Source: DASWJQ01 sp964517315 (GTDB lineage Bacteria > Chloroflexota > Anaerolineae > Anaerolineales > E44-bin32). Taken from it: a stretch of DNA of 37,551 nucleotides. Shown one piece after another: positions 1 through 8,187 of this stretch. The translations under genes and the position numbers were made by a program. Position 1 is the first letter of the stretch; each line of letters begins with the position of its first letter. The notes under the pieces are model-generated. The model was not told where the DNA came from and did no database searches. It worked only from the letters and a program-made list of their open reading frames with translations. The DNA is taken from the NCBI GenBank assembly GCA_964517315.1, contig CAZFCJ010000025.1, forward strand, positions 1 to 37,551. Reading direction: 5' to 3'.

Positions 1-2
1 GG

Positions 3-938
3 CCGATCGCCGACAACGCGGCCGGCATCGGCGAAATGGCCTGGGTAGGGCAGGAAGACGAGGAAACCCAAAATGCCCAGCAAATCATGGCCGACCTCGA
101 TGCCGTCGGTAACACCACAAAAGCCATCACGAAAGGCGTGGCCATTGGCTCGGCGGTGATCGCCGCCGTAGCGCTGTTCGGATCGTTCATCGTGGATGTC
201 AGCCGGGCCCAGGCCTCTCTGGGCATCCCCATTGAACAGCAGATGCAGTCCATCGGCATCCGCATCGACCTACCCCAGGTCTTCGTAGGACTCCTGATCG
301 GCGGGGCCCTGCCCTGGCTCTTCTCATCTTTCGCCATTAACGCCGTAAGTCGCGCCGCGGGCTTGATCGTGGAGGAGGTCCGGCGTCAGTTCGGCCTGGG
401 CGTCCTGGAGGGCAGGGTCGAGCCCGACTACCGCCAGGCGGTCGAGATCTCGACGACCGCCGCGCAGAAAGAACTCGTTTCGCTGGCTTTGCTGGGCGTT
501 GTGACCCCGGTTGTGATCGGCCTTATGCTCCGCGTGGAGGCGCTGGGCGGTTTCCTGGCCGGTGCAATCCTCTCAGGCCAGCTGCTGGCGGTGTTCATGA
601 ACAACGCGGGCGGCGCCTGGGACAACGCTAAGAAGGTGATCGAGGACGAGCCCAGCGACCCCGAACAGAACCTGGGCAAGGGCTCGGAGCGCCATAAAGC
701 GAGCATCGTCGGCGACACGGTGGGAGATCCCATGAAGGACACCGCCGGGCCGGCACTGAACCCGATGATCAAGGTCGTGAACCTGGTCTCAGTGATCATC
801 GCTCCGATCGTGGTCCGATACGAAGTGCTGGGCGTGATCGGCTGGATCGTCGTGGTCCTGCTGCTGGCCACCCTGGGGTGGGCAGTGTGGCAGAGCAAAC
901 GCCCCGCGCCGGAGGTCAAGGTCTCGGCGCGTGCCTAA
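3..938 (+). CDS. hppA: K+-independent membrane-bound pyrophosphatase, C-terminal part
   Basis: The reading frame is open from the left edge, so the N-terminus lies outside the window. The visible 311 residues are the C-terminal part of a membrane-bound proton-pumping pyrophosphatase, which couples PPi hydrolysis to ion translocation across the cytoplasmic membrane. Supporting motifs are ADNAAGIGEMA at the edge, GNTTKAITKG, the membrane segment with FMNNAGGAWDNAKK, and GDTVGDPMKDTAGPALNP near the end. Lys in GNTTKA, where K+-dependent enzymes have Ala, and the following Thr in ITKG mark the K+-independent H+-pumping subgroup (family knowledge). Several hydrophobic segments alternate with conserved cytoplasmic acidic loops, and a short basic tail closes the protein. 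A hairpin terminator follows at 957-989. The family assignment is very secure; the H+ rather than Na+ specificity is inferred from the subgroup. Confidence 0.96.
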   Translation, partial: PIADNAAGIGEMAWVGQEDEETQNAQQIMADLDAVGNTTKAITKGVAIGSAVIAAVALFGSFIVDVSRAQASLGIPIEQQMQSIGIRIDLPQVFVGLLIGGALPWLFSSFAINAVSRAAGLIVEEVRRQFGLGVLEGRVEPDYRQAVEISTTAAQKELVSLALLGVVTPVVIGLMLRVEALGGFLAGAILSGQLLAVFMNNAGGAWDNAKKVIEDEPSDPEQNLGKGSERHKASIVGDTVGDPMKDTAGPALNPMIKVVNLVSVIIAPIVVRYEVLGVIGWIVVVLLLATLGWAVWQSKRPAPEVKVSARA

Positions 939-956
939 TTGCCGTTTCCCGTAGCC

Positions 957-989
957 AGCGGCTGCTCCTGGGAGCAGCCGCTTTGCTTT
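957..989 (+). terminator. Rho-independent terminator after hppA
   Basis: A perfect 12-bp inverted repeat, AGCGGCTGCTCC / GGAGCAGCCGCT (957-968 and 971-982, centre TG), is followed by the T-rich stretch TTGCTTT. It lies 19 nt after the hppA stop codon and before the glycosyltransferase genes, so it separates two transcription units. Confidence 0.85.
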
Positions 990-1050
990 CGCCGGCGACC
1001 GGATCCCGGTACAATCCGCGCCATCGCTGTCATCGGAGGCGCAGAGGGCT

Positions 1051-2499
1051 TTGTACGGAATCCCACACCATCAAACCCCCACCTGGGGCCGGCGAGAGCG
1101 CTGGCTGATTTCGCTCGCGCTCCCGCTCGGCGCGCTTGCGGCCGGGGCGTTCGACCTAGCGGGCCCCAGCTTATGGGTCGACGAGGCCTATTCCTGGTTT
1201 TTCGTGACCATGGACTGGCCCGACATGGCGCAGGCCGTGCGAATCGACGGCGTCAACCCACCGTTCTTCTATGTCTATACGAAGTTCTTTACGGAGCTGT
1301 TCGGCGCGGCGGAAGCCGCGCTTCGGCTACCGTCACTGCTGGCCCACGTCATCGGCACGTTCGTCGCCCTCCAGCTCGGTGCGCGGATTGGCGGCCGGCC
1401 CGGCGCGCTCGCAGCCGGGGCCTTTTGGGGCTACCACCCGTTGCTGCTCTGGTTCGCGCGCGACGCCCGGCCCTACGCATTGGCCGCCACACTGGCGCTG
1501 CTCGCACTGCTGATCTTTTTCCGAGCCCAGCGGCGAGGTGAGCTGCACACTGCCGGGTTTGTCGCGGCGACGTCCGTGGTTCTGCTCGGCCTGCTAACCC
1601 ACTACTTCTTCCTGCTGTTCGTCGCCGTCAGCGGCCTGCTGGCGGCCCTTGAGCTGCGGCGGCGGCCGGGCCTCTTCCGCAGCTGGAGCCTGGTACTGCT
1701 GGCCGCCCTGCTGCCGCTGTTGGCCTGGATCTGGTGGTTCCTGCGGCTACCGCAGCCGTCCTTCGGCATCGGTTGGATCAGCGAGCCGGCGCTCTTGGAT
1801 TTGCCCGCTACGCTGTGGAATCTGGTTTCGGGGTACGGCGGGTCGATCAGTCCAGGCGCCCTGCTGTTCGGCGTGACGTTCGCGGTGCTCGGCCTCGCCG
1901 GGCTGCGGAAAGGCTGGCTCATCGGGCTGCTCGGCGTCCCGCTTCCGCTGCTCGGGGTGTGGGCCCTGTCGCAGTACCGTCCGCTCTACGTCGATCGCTA
2001 CTTCGCCGTTCTGCTGCCGTTCATGACCGTGCTGGTCGCGGCGGGCGGCCTCGAGCTGCAGCGTTTGGTCGGCGCCAGCTTGCCGCTACCGACGAGCGGC
2101 CTGCTGGCGGCCGTGCCGGCCGCCGCCGCGCTGGCCGGGGCGCTTGCGGTACACGTGCACGGCGGCTACGCGAAGGAGGACTGGCGCTCGCTGACCGCCT
2201 GGCTGGACGCGGCCCCGGCCGCCTCCGTTTACCTTTCCGAGCCCGAGGCGCAGCTTCCCTTGGAGTACTACGGCCTTGACCAGCAGCTTGGCGGGGCCAT
2301 TGAGCCCGCCGCCTGCCAGCGGGATTGTCTATGGGTCTTGCGCCAGCCGTACACCGCCACGCATGCCTTCAGCCAGGCCGTGGCCGATCCGCGCCGCACC
2401 AACTGGCGGCCGACACCCCCCGCAAGCTGCGCCGTCGCTGACCGGGCCCCCCTGCCCGCCACCGGTCTGCATGGATGGTACCTGCGCTGCGATGGCTGA
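1051..2499 (+). CDS. GT-C type membrane glycosyltransferase (ArnT/PMT_2-like)
   Basis: This 482-residue polytopic membrane protein has the hallmarks of GT-C glycosyltransferases of the ArnT/PMT_2 group, which transfer sugars from polyprenyl-phosphate donors on the outer face of the membrane. After a first hydrophobic helix (about residues 19-36) comes SLWVDEAYSW with the acidic Asp44-Glu45 pair typical of the first extracytoplasmic loop, then GVNPPFFY. About ten further hydrophobic segments follow, and residues from about 370 form a soluble tail (YAKEDWRSLTAWLDA). The start is a TTG preceded by the purine-rich GGAGGC at 1035-1040; no ATG in this frame gives a better N-terminus. Its stop codon overlaps the ATG of the next gene by 8 bp, indicating coupled translation. 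Donor and acceptor cannot be read from the sequence. Confidence 0.85.
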   Translation: MYGIPHHQTPTWGRRERWLISLALPLGALAAGAFDLAGPSLWVDEAYSWFFVTMDWPDMAQAVRIDGVNPPFFYVYTKFFTELFGAAEAALRLPSLLAHVIGTFVALQLGARIGGRPGALAAGAFWGYHPLLLWFARDARPYALAATLALLALLIFFRAQRRGELHTAGFVAATSVVLLGLLTHYFFLLFVAVSGLLAALELRRRPGLFRSWSLVLLAALLPLLAWIWWFLRLPQPSFGIGWISEPALLDLPATLWNLVSGYGGSISPGALLFGVTFAVLGLAGLRKGWLIGLLGVPLPLLGVWALSQYRPLYVDRYFAVLLPFMTVLVAAGGLELQRLVGASLPLPTSGLLAAVPAAAALAGALAVHVHGGYAKEDWRSLTAWLDAAPAASVYLSEPEAQLPLEYYGLDQQLGGAIEPAACQRDCLWVLRQPYTATHAFSQAVADPRRTNWRPTPPASCAVADRAPLPATGLHGWYLRCDG

Positions 2500-4501
2500 G
2501 TCCAAGCAGGGTCCTCCCCACCGCTCACTCATGGTCATCGTCGCGGTCGCATTCCTGGCTCTTATTGGCGCGCGCACCGTCTGGCCAGAGCGGTCCATGA
2601 CGGCGCTCGGCCCGGTCGCGCTGTGGGACCATTTTTTCACGCTCGCGCTCGCAGCTTTTGTCACGCTCGCCGCGTACGGCTTAGGCGCGCTTCTATTGAA
2701 ACGGCTGCAATTAGGACTCTCGTACCGGTGCCCGGAGTACGTGCTCTTCTCTTGCGCCACCGGTCTGGGCGGATTGGGGGTCCTTCTGTTCGGTATGGGT
2801 GTGGTCGGGCTGTTCCGTCCGCTGCCGATCGTCGGTCTGATCGGGCTAACCCTGCTGGCGGGCCGCCGTCACTGGGCGAATGCGCTGCCTCGCATTCCGA
2901 GTGTCACGCGGCGGGTGATCTGCCGCTTTCGGGGGGCGAGTCCGATGGGGAAACTGGCCTATGGGATGATCGCTGCCGCGCTGGGCTCCAGCTTGCTGCA
3001 CGCCCTGACCCCGCCCTGGTCATTCGACGCCTTGATGTACCATCTGGAGGCGCCGCAGCGATATCTTGAGGCCGGTCGACTGCTGCTGCTGCCGGACATC
3101 TGGCAGGCCAATGGACCCATGGGCATCGAGCTGCTCTATGCGATCGGCCTTGCGTTCGGGAGCGCCACGTTCGCGCGCGTCGTTCACTGGTTACTGACCG
3201 CGCTGCTGATGCTGGGAGCCTACTGCTTAGCGCGTCGGTTGTTGGGGGAGCGAGAAGCCGAGATCGCCGCTATCGTGATCGCAGCGATCCCAATCCTGCC
3301 CGTTTGGGGCAGCATCGCCAATATCGATTCCGGCTGGGCCTTGTTCGAGTCGCTCGCCATATACGCCATCGTGGTCTGGGCGTCCGCTCGGAAGGCGGGC
3401 TGGCTGCGCCTGGCGGCGGTGTTCACTGGCTTGAACCTGACGACAAAGTACCTGGCCTTGGCCGGCGCGTTGACGGCAGGCGCGATCGCCCTCGCCGCGG
3501 CACTGATGCATCGACAGCGCAGCCGGCGCGGCGTACTTGAATTCGCGCTGCTCGCCGCGCTGATCGGTGCTCCCTGGTACCTGTTCAATTTGGCCCGGGT
3601 TGGCAACCCGACGTACCCATTCATCTGGGGCGGTCCGCAATGGGATCCGGAGCGTCTCGGCTACTTGATGACCTATCTGCGCAGCTTCGGGGCCGAAAAC
3701 AAGCTCGTCAGCCTGGTCTTGGCACCCATATGGCTGTATACGCGGCGCGGCCTGTACACCACATTCATGTCGGGCATCGAGTTCCCTTCCCTGCTGTTCC
3801 CTTTGATCGCGCTCATTCCATTGACCCGGCCAACGAAAGGCGTGCGCTGGCTGGGCGCAGCGGTCCTCCTGCGGTTCATGCTCTGGGGAGCCGGATCGCA
3901 ACAAACCCGGTTCCTGCTGCCGCTCTTCCCCGCCCTGGCTGTACTCAGCGCCCAGGTGTTGGGGCGCTGGATGGCCAGTGAGCGCTGGAGGACGATCGGA
4001 TTTGTGCTTCCGATGAGCATGCTCGGCACCGCACTGGTCATGACATTCCTGCTTCAGGGCTTGTTCTGGTGGATGGTCCGGCCAGGGGCGGCCCTGGCCG
4101 GCCTGGAGTCCAAGGAAAGTTTTTTGCGGAGAAACTCGGCCGTCTACCCGGCGCAGCAGTTCATTCAATCCGAACTACCGGCGGACGTCCGGGTGCTCAT
4201 GTTGTGGGATGGACAGAGCTTCTACTGCGATGAGCGCTGCATACCCGATGCAGAACAATCCCAATGGACTCAGATTATCGATCGAGCCGGCTCGATTGAT
4301 GCCATCGCCGCGGACCTTCAATCGCGCGGGGTTACCCACCTGCTCGGCAACATCGATTCGCTCAACTTCTTCCTGCGCCATGATCCGAAAGGCAACCACA
4401 CGCGCGCGGCATACTTCTACCTGGAAACGTTTCGGCCGCGCTGCGCCGAAGTGGTCTTCACCTCGGAGCAGGCCGTGGTCGATCGCTTGATTTGCCCTTG
4501 A
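2492..4501 (+). CDS. Polytopic membrane protein, GT-C glycosyltransferase-like
   Basis: About 669 residues with roughly a dozen hydrophobic helices and a C-terminal soluble domain of about 130 residues. The ATG at 2492 overlaps the upstream TGA, which is the natural coupled start; an upstream extension in this frame would be Pro/Ser-rich antisense-like sequence inside the preceding gene. ATG 2531 is an alternative start. The loop WSFDALMYHLEAPQRYLEAG followed by NGPMGIELLYAIGLAFG is characteristic of large GT-C-like membrane proteins of Chloroflexota and relatives. NLTTKYLALAGAL and QQTRFLLPLFPALAVLSA resemble the PMT/ArnT helical core. Its partner upstream and the polymerase-like gene downstream suggest a role in surface glycan synthesis or lipid-linked sugar transfer. 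A canonical DxD or DE motif is not obvious, so catalytic activity is inferred. Confidence 0.72.
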   Translation: MAESKQGPPHRSLMVIVAVAFLALIGARTVWPERSMTALGPVALWDHFFTLALAAFVTLAAYGLGALLLKRLQLGLSYRCPEYVLFSCATGLGGLGVLLFGMGVVGLFRPLPIVGLIGLTLLAGRRHWANALPRIPSVTRRVICRFRGASPMGKLAYGMIAAALGSSLLHALTPPWSFDALMYHLEAPQRYLEAGRLLLLPDIWQANGPMGIELLYAIGLAFGSATFARVVHWLLTALLMLGAYCLARRLLGEREAEIAAIVIAAIPILPVWGSIANIDSGWALFESLAIYAIVVWASARKAGWLRLAAVFTGLNLTTKYLALAGALTAGAIALAAALMHRQRSRRGVLEFALLAALIGAPWYLFNLARVGNPTYPFIWGGPQWDPERLGYLMTYLRSFGAENKLVSLVLAPIWLYTRRGLYTTFMSGIEFPSLLFPLIALIPLTRPTKGVRWLGAAVLLRFMLWGAGSQQTRFLLPLFPALAVLSAQVLGRWMASERWRTIGFVLPMSMLGTALVMTFLLQGLFWWMVRPGAALAGLESKESFLRRNSAVYPAQQFIQSELPADVRVLMLWDGQSFYCDERCIPDAEQSQWTQIIDRAGSIDAIAADLQSRGVTHLLGNIDSLNFFLRHDPKGNHTRAAYFYLETFRPRCAEVVFTSEQAVVDRLICP

Positions 4502-4633
4502 TATGAGCAACAGCCGGCGCCGATCCGGGCGCGCTCGCTGCGGACCACCGCTATGGGCATCCCGCCACCGGACCCACTGCGCGAGCATTGACGCTCCGTC
4601 CTTTCTAACCCGAGTCCCCCATGGGGGAAGAAG

Positions 4634-7006
4634 ATGACGGATCGGCTGAACTCGCTTCGCGCCGCCAGCGAGCGCCCTGCAGTCCGGGTTCTCTTCTGGT
4701 TCCTGTTCCTGCTGATCCCAACCACGACTTGGCTGAACGACGGTGACGCCTTCGTCCAGTACTTCGCGCTGGCTTTCTACGTCGCGCTCATTTCGCTCTG
4801 GTTGGTCGCCCGCCGGGGGCGAGACGGGGTTGCCCTGCCCTTTAGCTTCTTGCCCTACTTCGCCTATCTTGGATGGATGCTGCTCCGTTTCCCCGCCTCA
4901 CCTATCACCAGTCACGCCCTGGAGATCACGCTTGACTTCGCTCTGTTCGGACTGCTCATCCTGTTGCTTTTCAATTTACACGGGGACCTCAGTTCCTACG
5001 GGCCGGCCGAACTCGCTTTGCTCGGCCTCGGCGGCCTATTTGCCGTCGTCAACGCGGTGCTCATCCTGAACTGGTTCTCAGACTGGCTCCCGCTCGTGGC
5101 CGGATCGGGCGCCTCTGCGCCGTTCGCGTACCGCCTGCCCGGCACGCTCTTGGGCCACGCCAACATCGAAGCGGGGTTCGTTGGTTTGCTGTTGCCGCTG
5201 GTGCTCGTTCGGCTTGTCGGCGCCCAAAGCCGTTACCGCAAATTGGGTTGGGCCGGCCTCATGGTCGCCTTCTTCTTCGTGGAGTATTTCTCCTCCTCGC
5301 GCGCGGGGTGGATTTCGGCAGCGGCCGGCTTGACCACAACCCTGCTGCTTTTGAGCAGCCTGCGCCTGGATTCCGATCGATGGTTGCCGGACTTGACAAC
5401 CGTACGCCGTAAGTTGCGAGCCCGCTGGCCCCTGCTTGTCGTTTTGGCTCTTGTGGCAGTGGGGATCGTGGCCGTGCTTTGGTTTCAAGCAACCAACACG
5501 CCGCACCAGCCGCTGGCCAGCGCACGCACGAACGTCTGGAACGCGGGGTTGGCGGCCTTCCGCCTCGCCCCCCTCCTTGGTAGCGGGCCGGGCGCGGCGC
5601 ATGTCCTGGTCGTCATGGTGGACCGCCTCGCTTCCGGGGTCTACTTCATTCATCCCCATAACCTCATTCTCCTGCTGTTGGATGAAGGCGGCTTGATTGG
5701 GCTGGGGCTGATTGCCGCGGGCTTTCCCTTGTTTGTGCGCGCCGCATTGCGGCGCTGGCGGGATCTGGAGGGCGGCGAACGCGTGCAGGCGGCTGGCGTC
5801 GCCGGCGCGCTGATGACGGCTGCGGTTCACAACCAGGCTGATGTCTTGTTCGAGGCCCCGATCTACGCCCTGGCCGTCCTCATGCTGCTGACGCAGATGG
5901 TTCCTCGATCGAAGGCAGCCACAATTCGCGTGCCAGCATGGCTGGTTGGTGTCTTACTTGCGGCATTCGCCGCCGCCCAATTGCTTTCACTGCGGGGGAT
6001 CGGCGCGTTAGAACGTGGCGTTCAAGCGATGGCGGTGGGGGATACTCCCAGGGGCGAGCGGTTGATTTGTGACGCGGCTGCGGCGTATCCGGGCTATGCG
6101 CTGGCCTCGACCCAATGCGCGCTGGCAGTCAGTCTCAGGCCTGTAGACGGCGCGGCGACGCGCGCGCTGGCCCACCAGCGACGCGCGGTGGACGCCGATC
6201 CCTACTGGCCCACCCATTGGCTCAATCTGGGCGTGTTGCAGTGGCAAACCGGCAACCGTCCCGCGGCGATGGGAGCGCTGGCTCAGGCGGAGGAGCGGGC
6301 GCCGTACGATCCGAGGGTGTTGGCCAACTACGGTTGGATGGCCGAGTCCAGCGGCGAGCTCGGCCTTGCCGAGCGGCTGTACCGAACGCTGCTCGAACAA
6401 CACCCCGAACTGGCCGACAGCGTCTTCTTCGCGGCGACCGGGTTCCGCGGCGAGCTGGTCCGGAGCGGGACGGATTACGCCTTCGAAAACGAGGTGGAGC
6501 GGCTCACGATCGAAGGATGGCAGCTATACAACGCCGGTGACGGCGAGCGAGCCCGAGGGGCGTTTGAAGCCGCGCTGGCTGCCTCTGCTCGCAACGACCG
6601 AGCCCGGGCCGGCCTGTCGTTGGCACTGCAAGCGCTTGGCCAGGAGCAGACTGCGTGGCGCCAGGCCCAGATCGCGCTGCTTGGCGAAAGCGCGGGCCCC
6701 CGCGTACTGCTCGCCGCCGGCCAGGTCGCCGCCGCACAAGGTAGGGGTGAGCAAGCCGAGCAACTGCTGCAGCGCGGTTGGTCCGCCCTGGATACTCGCA
6801 ACGATTCGCAGCGGTACTATACGATCGTGTACCGGCGAGCCCTGCTTCCAACCGACGTCGTGCCCGGCGTGATCGACCCCCGCTTGACCCGCGACATGGC
6901 CCGCTCCCTGCAAACCCTGCGTTCGCTGCAGCGCCGGGCCGGGGATATTGATCAAGCCGCCGCGATTGAGGCCTATCTCTCTTCCGCGGCCGGCCGCCCG
7001 GATTGA
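4634..7006 (+). CDS. O-antigen ligase/polymerase (Wzy_C) family protein with C-terminal TPRs
   Basis: A 790-residue protein. Roughly residues 15-460 carry about a dozen membrane helices and the O-antigen ligase/polymerase signatures: GTLLGHANIEAGFVGLLLPL, SSRAGWISAAAGL, the Arg-containing loop ASARTNVWNAGLAAF, and HPHNLILLLLDEGGLIGLG, which ends with the conserved His/Asn-rich loop. Residues from about 465 to the end are soluble and made of tetratricopeptide-like helices (for example PTHWLNLGVLQWQTGN and DPRVLANYGWMAESSG). The family polymerises or ligates lipid-linked polysaccharide repeats at the periplasmic or outer membrane face. The start ATG has a good ribosome site, GGGGGAAGAAG, at 4622-4632. 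The gene follows two GT-C-like genes, so a common glycan pathway is likely. The TPR extension may bind partners or measure chain length (inference). Confidence 0.88.
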   Translation: MTDRLNSLRAASERPAVRVLFWFLFLLIPTTTWLNDGDAFVQYFALAFYVALISLWLVARRGRDGVALPFSFLPYFAYLGWMLLRFPASPITSHALEITLDFALFGLLILLLFNLHGDLSSYGPAELALLGLGGLFAVVNAVLILNWFSDWLPLVAGSGASAPFAYRLPGTLLGHANIEAGFVGLLLPLVLVRLVGAQSRYRKLGWAGLMVAFFFVEYFSSSRAGWISAAAGLTTTLLLLSSLRLDSDRWLPDLTTVRRKLRARWPLLVVLALVAVGIVAVLWFQATNTPHQPLASARTNVWNAGLAAFRLAPLLGSGPGAAHVLVVMVDRLASGVYFIHPHNLILLLLDEGGLIGLGLIAAGFPLFVRAALRRWRDLEGGERVQAAGVAGALMTAAVHNQADVLFEAPIYALAVLMLLTQMVPRSKAATIRVPAWLVGVLLAAFAAAQLLSLRGIGALERGVQAMAVGDTPRGERLICDAAAAYPGYALASTQCALAVSLRPVDGAATRALAHQRRAVDADPYWPTHWLNLGVLQWQTGNRPAAMGALAQAEERAPYDPRVLANYGWMAESSGELGLAERLYRTLLEQHPELADSVFFAATGFRGELVRSGTDYAFENEVERLTIEGWQLYNAGDGERARGAFEAALAASARNDRARAGLSLALQALGQEQTAWRQAQIALLGESAGPRVLLAAGQVAAAQGRGEQAEQLLQRGWSALDTRNDSQRYYTIVYRRALLPTDVVPGVIDPRLTRDMARSLQTLRSLQRRAGDIDQAAAIEAYLSSAAGRPD

Positions 7007-8076
7007 AGCCAAGACGTCAAGAAGGAGTGACCGCGAGCGATGGTTCACAACGCACCGTGACTACCGTCCATTACGCATTCGTCCCGTCTCCGGAACACAC
7101 GATCATCGGCCACCCCGAGGGCCCGTCTAGATTTCGATTCCTGCCTGCCCACAGGCCACTCGATCTACCGGTTCAGCTCACCAAGGTCCAGCCGGTGACG
7201 CTGCACAACGAAATCCTGACGACCGTTCACGATGCCGATTACCTTACCCATTTGCGGAGGGTCATGAAACAGGGCAGCGGGCTCCTGGATCACGGCGATA
7301 CGTACTTCACGTCCAAATCCTTTCGTGCTGCCCGGCGCGCGGCGGGCGCGGCGGTCGCCGTGGCCGAAGCCTGCCTTTCCGCGTCAAGACCTCTTGGCGT
7401 CTCCATCGCCCGCCCACCGGGCCACCACGCTACCGCTGGCCAAGCTCTCGGCTTCTGTCTCCTCAACAACGTCGCTTTGGCCGCCCGTTTCGCCCAAAGC
7501 CAGGGGCTTCAGCGGGTCATGATCGTGGACTTTGACGTCCATCACGGCAACGGGACCCAAGACATCTTCTACGATGACGGCAGCGTGCTTTTCGTTTCGA
7601 TCCACCAGAGCGGTATTTTCCCCGGCACCGGTTCGCTGAGCGAGCGCGGCGCCGGGGATGGTCTCTATTCGACCGTCAATGTGCCGCTTCCGCCCGGTGT
7701 CGGCCATGAAGGGTACATGGGCTTGGCGAAGGTGCTCTTACCCCGACTGGCAGACCGCTTTCGGCCGGATCTCCTGTTGCTGTCCGGCGGCTTTGATGGC
7801 CATTGGAGCGACCCGTTGGCCGGGCTGCGGCTGACAACGCAAACGTACTACAAGCTGGGAGACCTCTTTCGCTCAATCGCGCAGGAACATTGTGAGGGTA
7901 AAGTGGCCTATGTCCAGGAAGGGGGGTATGTGGCGCAGGCGCTCGCTCGTGCCCTCCACGTGATGGTGAGGGGGTTGCTCGGCCTGGAGCCTGAAGTCGA
8001 TGATATGCAGCCCCAGCGGCGCGAAGAGACGGACATTTCAGAACTGATGGACTATATCAGGCAACTGCATGGTTAA
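7003..8076 (+). CDS. Histone deacetylase-family zinc hydrolase (AcuC / acetylpolyamine amidohydrolase-like)
   Basis: The protein has the full set of class I/II histone deacetylase fold motifs. Numbered from the TTG at 7003 these are: RPPGHHAT (about 137-144, paired active-site His), FCLLNNVALAARFAQ, DFDVHHGNGTQD (zinc ligands Asp178 and His180), SGGFDGHWSDPL (zinc ligand Asp265) and QEGGYV with the catalytic Tyr309. Bacterial members deacetylate small acetylated amines or acetyl-lysine on proteins such as acetyl-CoA synthetase. The start is uncertain: TTG 7003 overlaps the previous stop codon by 4 bp, while GTG 7027 and GTG 7057 are in frame and give a more typical N-terminus (TVHYAFVPSPEHTI). 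The AAGAAGGAG at 7018-7026 abuts GTG 7027, too close for normal use there. An unrelated Sir2-type deacylase is encoded 5 kb downstream. Confidence 0.92.
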   Translation: MKPRRQEGVTASDGSQRTVTTVHYAFVPSPEHTIIGHPEGPSRFRFLPAHRPLDLPVQLTKVQPVTLHNEILTTVHDADYLTHLRRVMKQGSGLLDHGDTYFTSKSFRAARRAAGAAVAVAEACLSASRPLGVSIARPPGHHATAGQALGFCLLNNVALAARFAQSQGLQRVMIVDFDVHHGNGTQDIFYDDGSVLFVSIHQSGIFPGTGSLSERGAGDGLYSTVNVPLPPGVGHEGYMGLAKVLLPRLADRFRPDLLLLSGGFDGHWSDPLAGLRLTTQTYYKLGDLFRSIAQEHCEGKVAYVQEGGYVAQALARALHVMVRGLLGLEPEVDDMQPQRREETDISELMDYIRQLHG

Positions 8077-8144
8077 CCGGGGCCAAATATTGAAGCTTTG
8101 AGGCCCGGAATCGGACCTTAAAGGAAAGAATTAGCCGAATCGTC

Positions 8145-8173
8145 TTGCACTATGGTCCCTCTTGGGGCATACT
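8145..8173 (+). promoter_or_regulatory. Possible sigma70-like promoter of the acidic TPR gene
   Basis: TTGCAC (8145-8150) and CATACT (8168-8173) are separated by 17 bp and lie just before the ATG at 8188. A second TAnnnT-type box, TAACTT, occurs at 8176-8181. Either predicts a transcript with almost no leader, which fits the lack of a Shine-Dalgarno sequence. The hexamers are imperfect. Confidence 0.35.
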
Positions 8174-8187
8174 TTTAACTTAACGTT

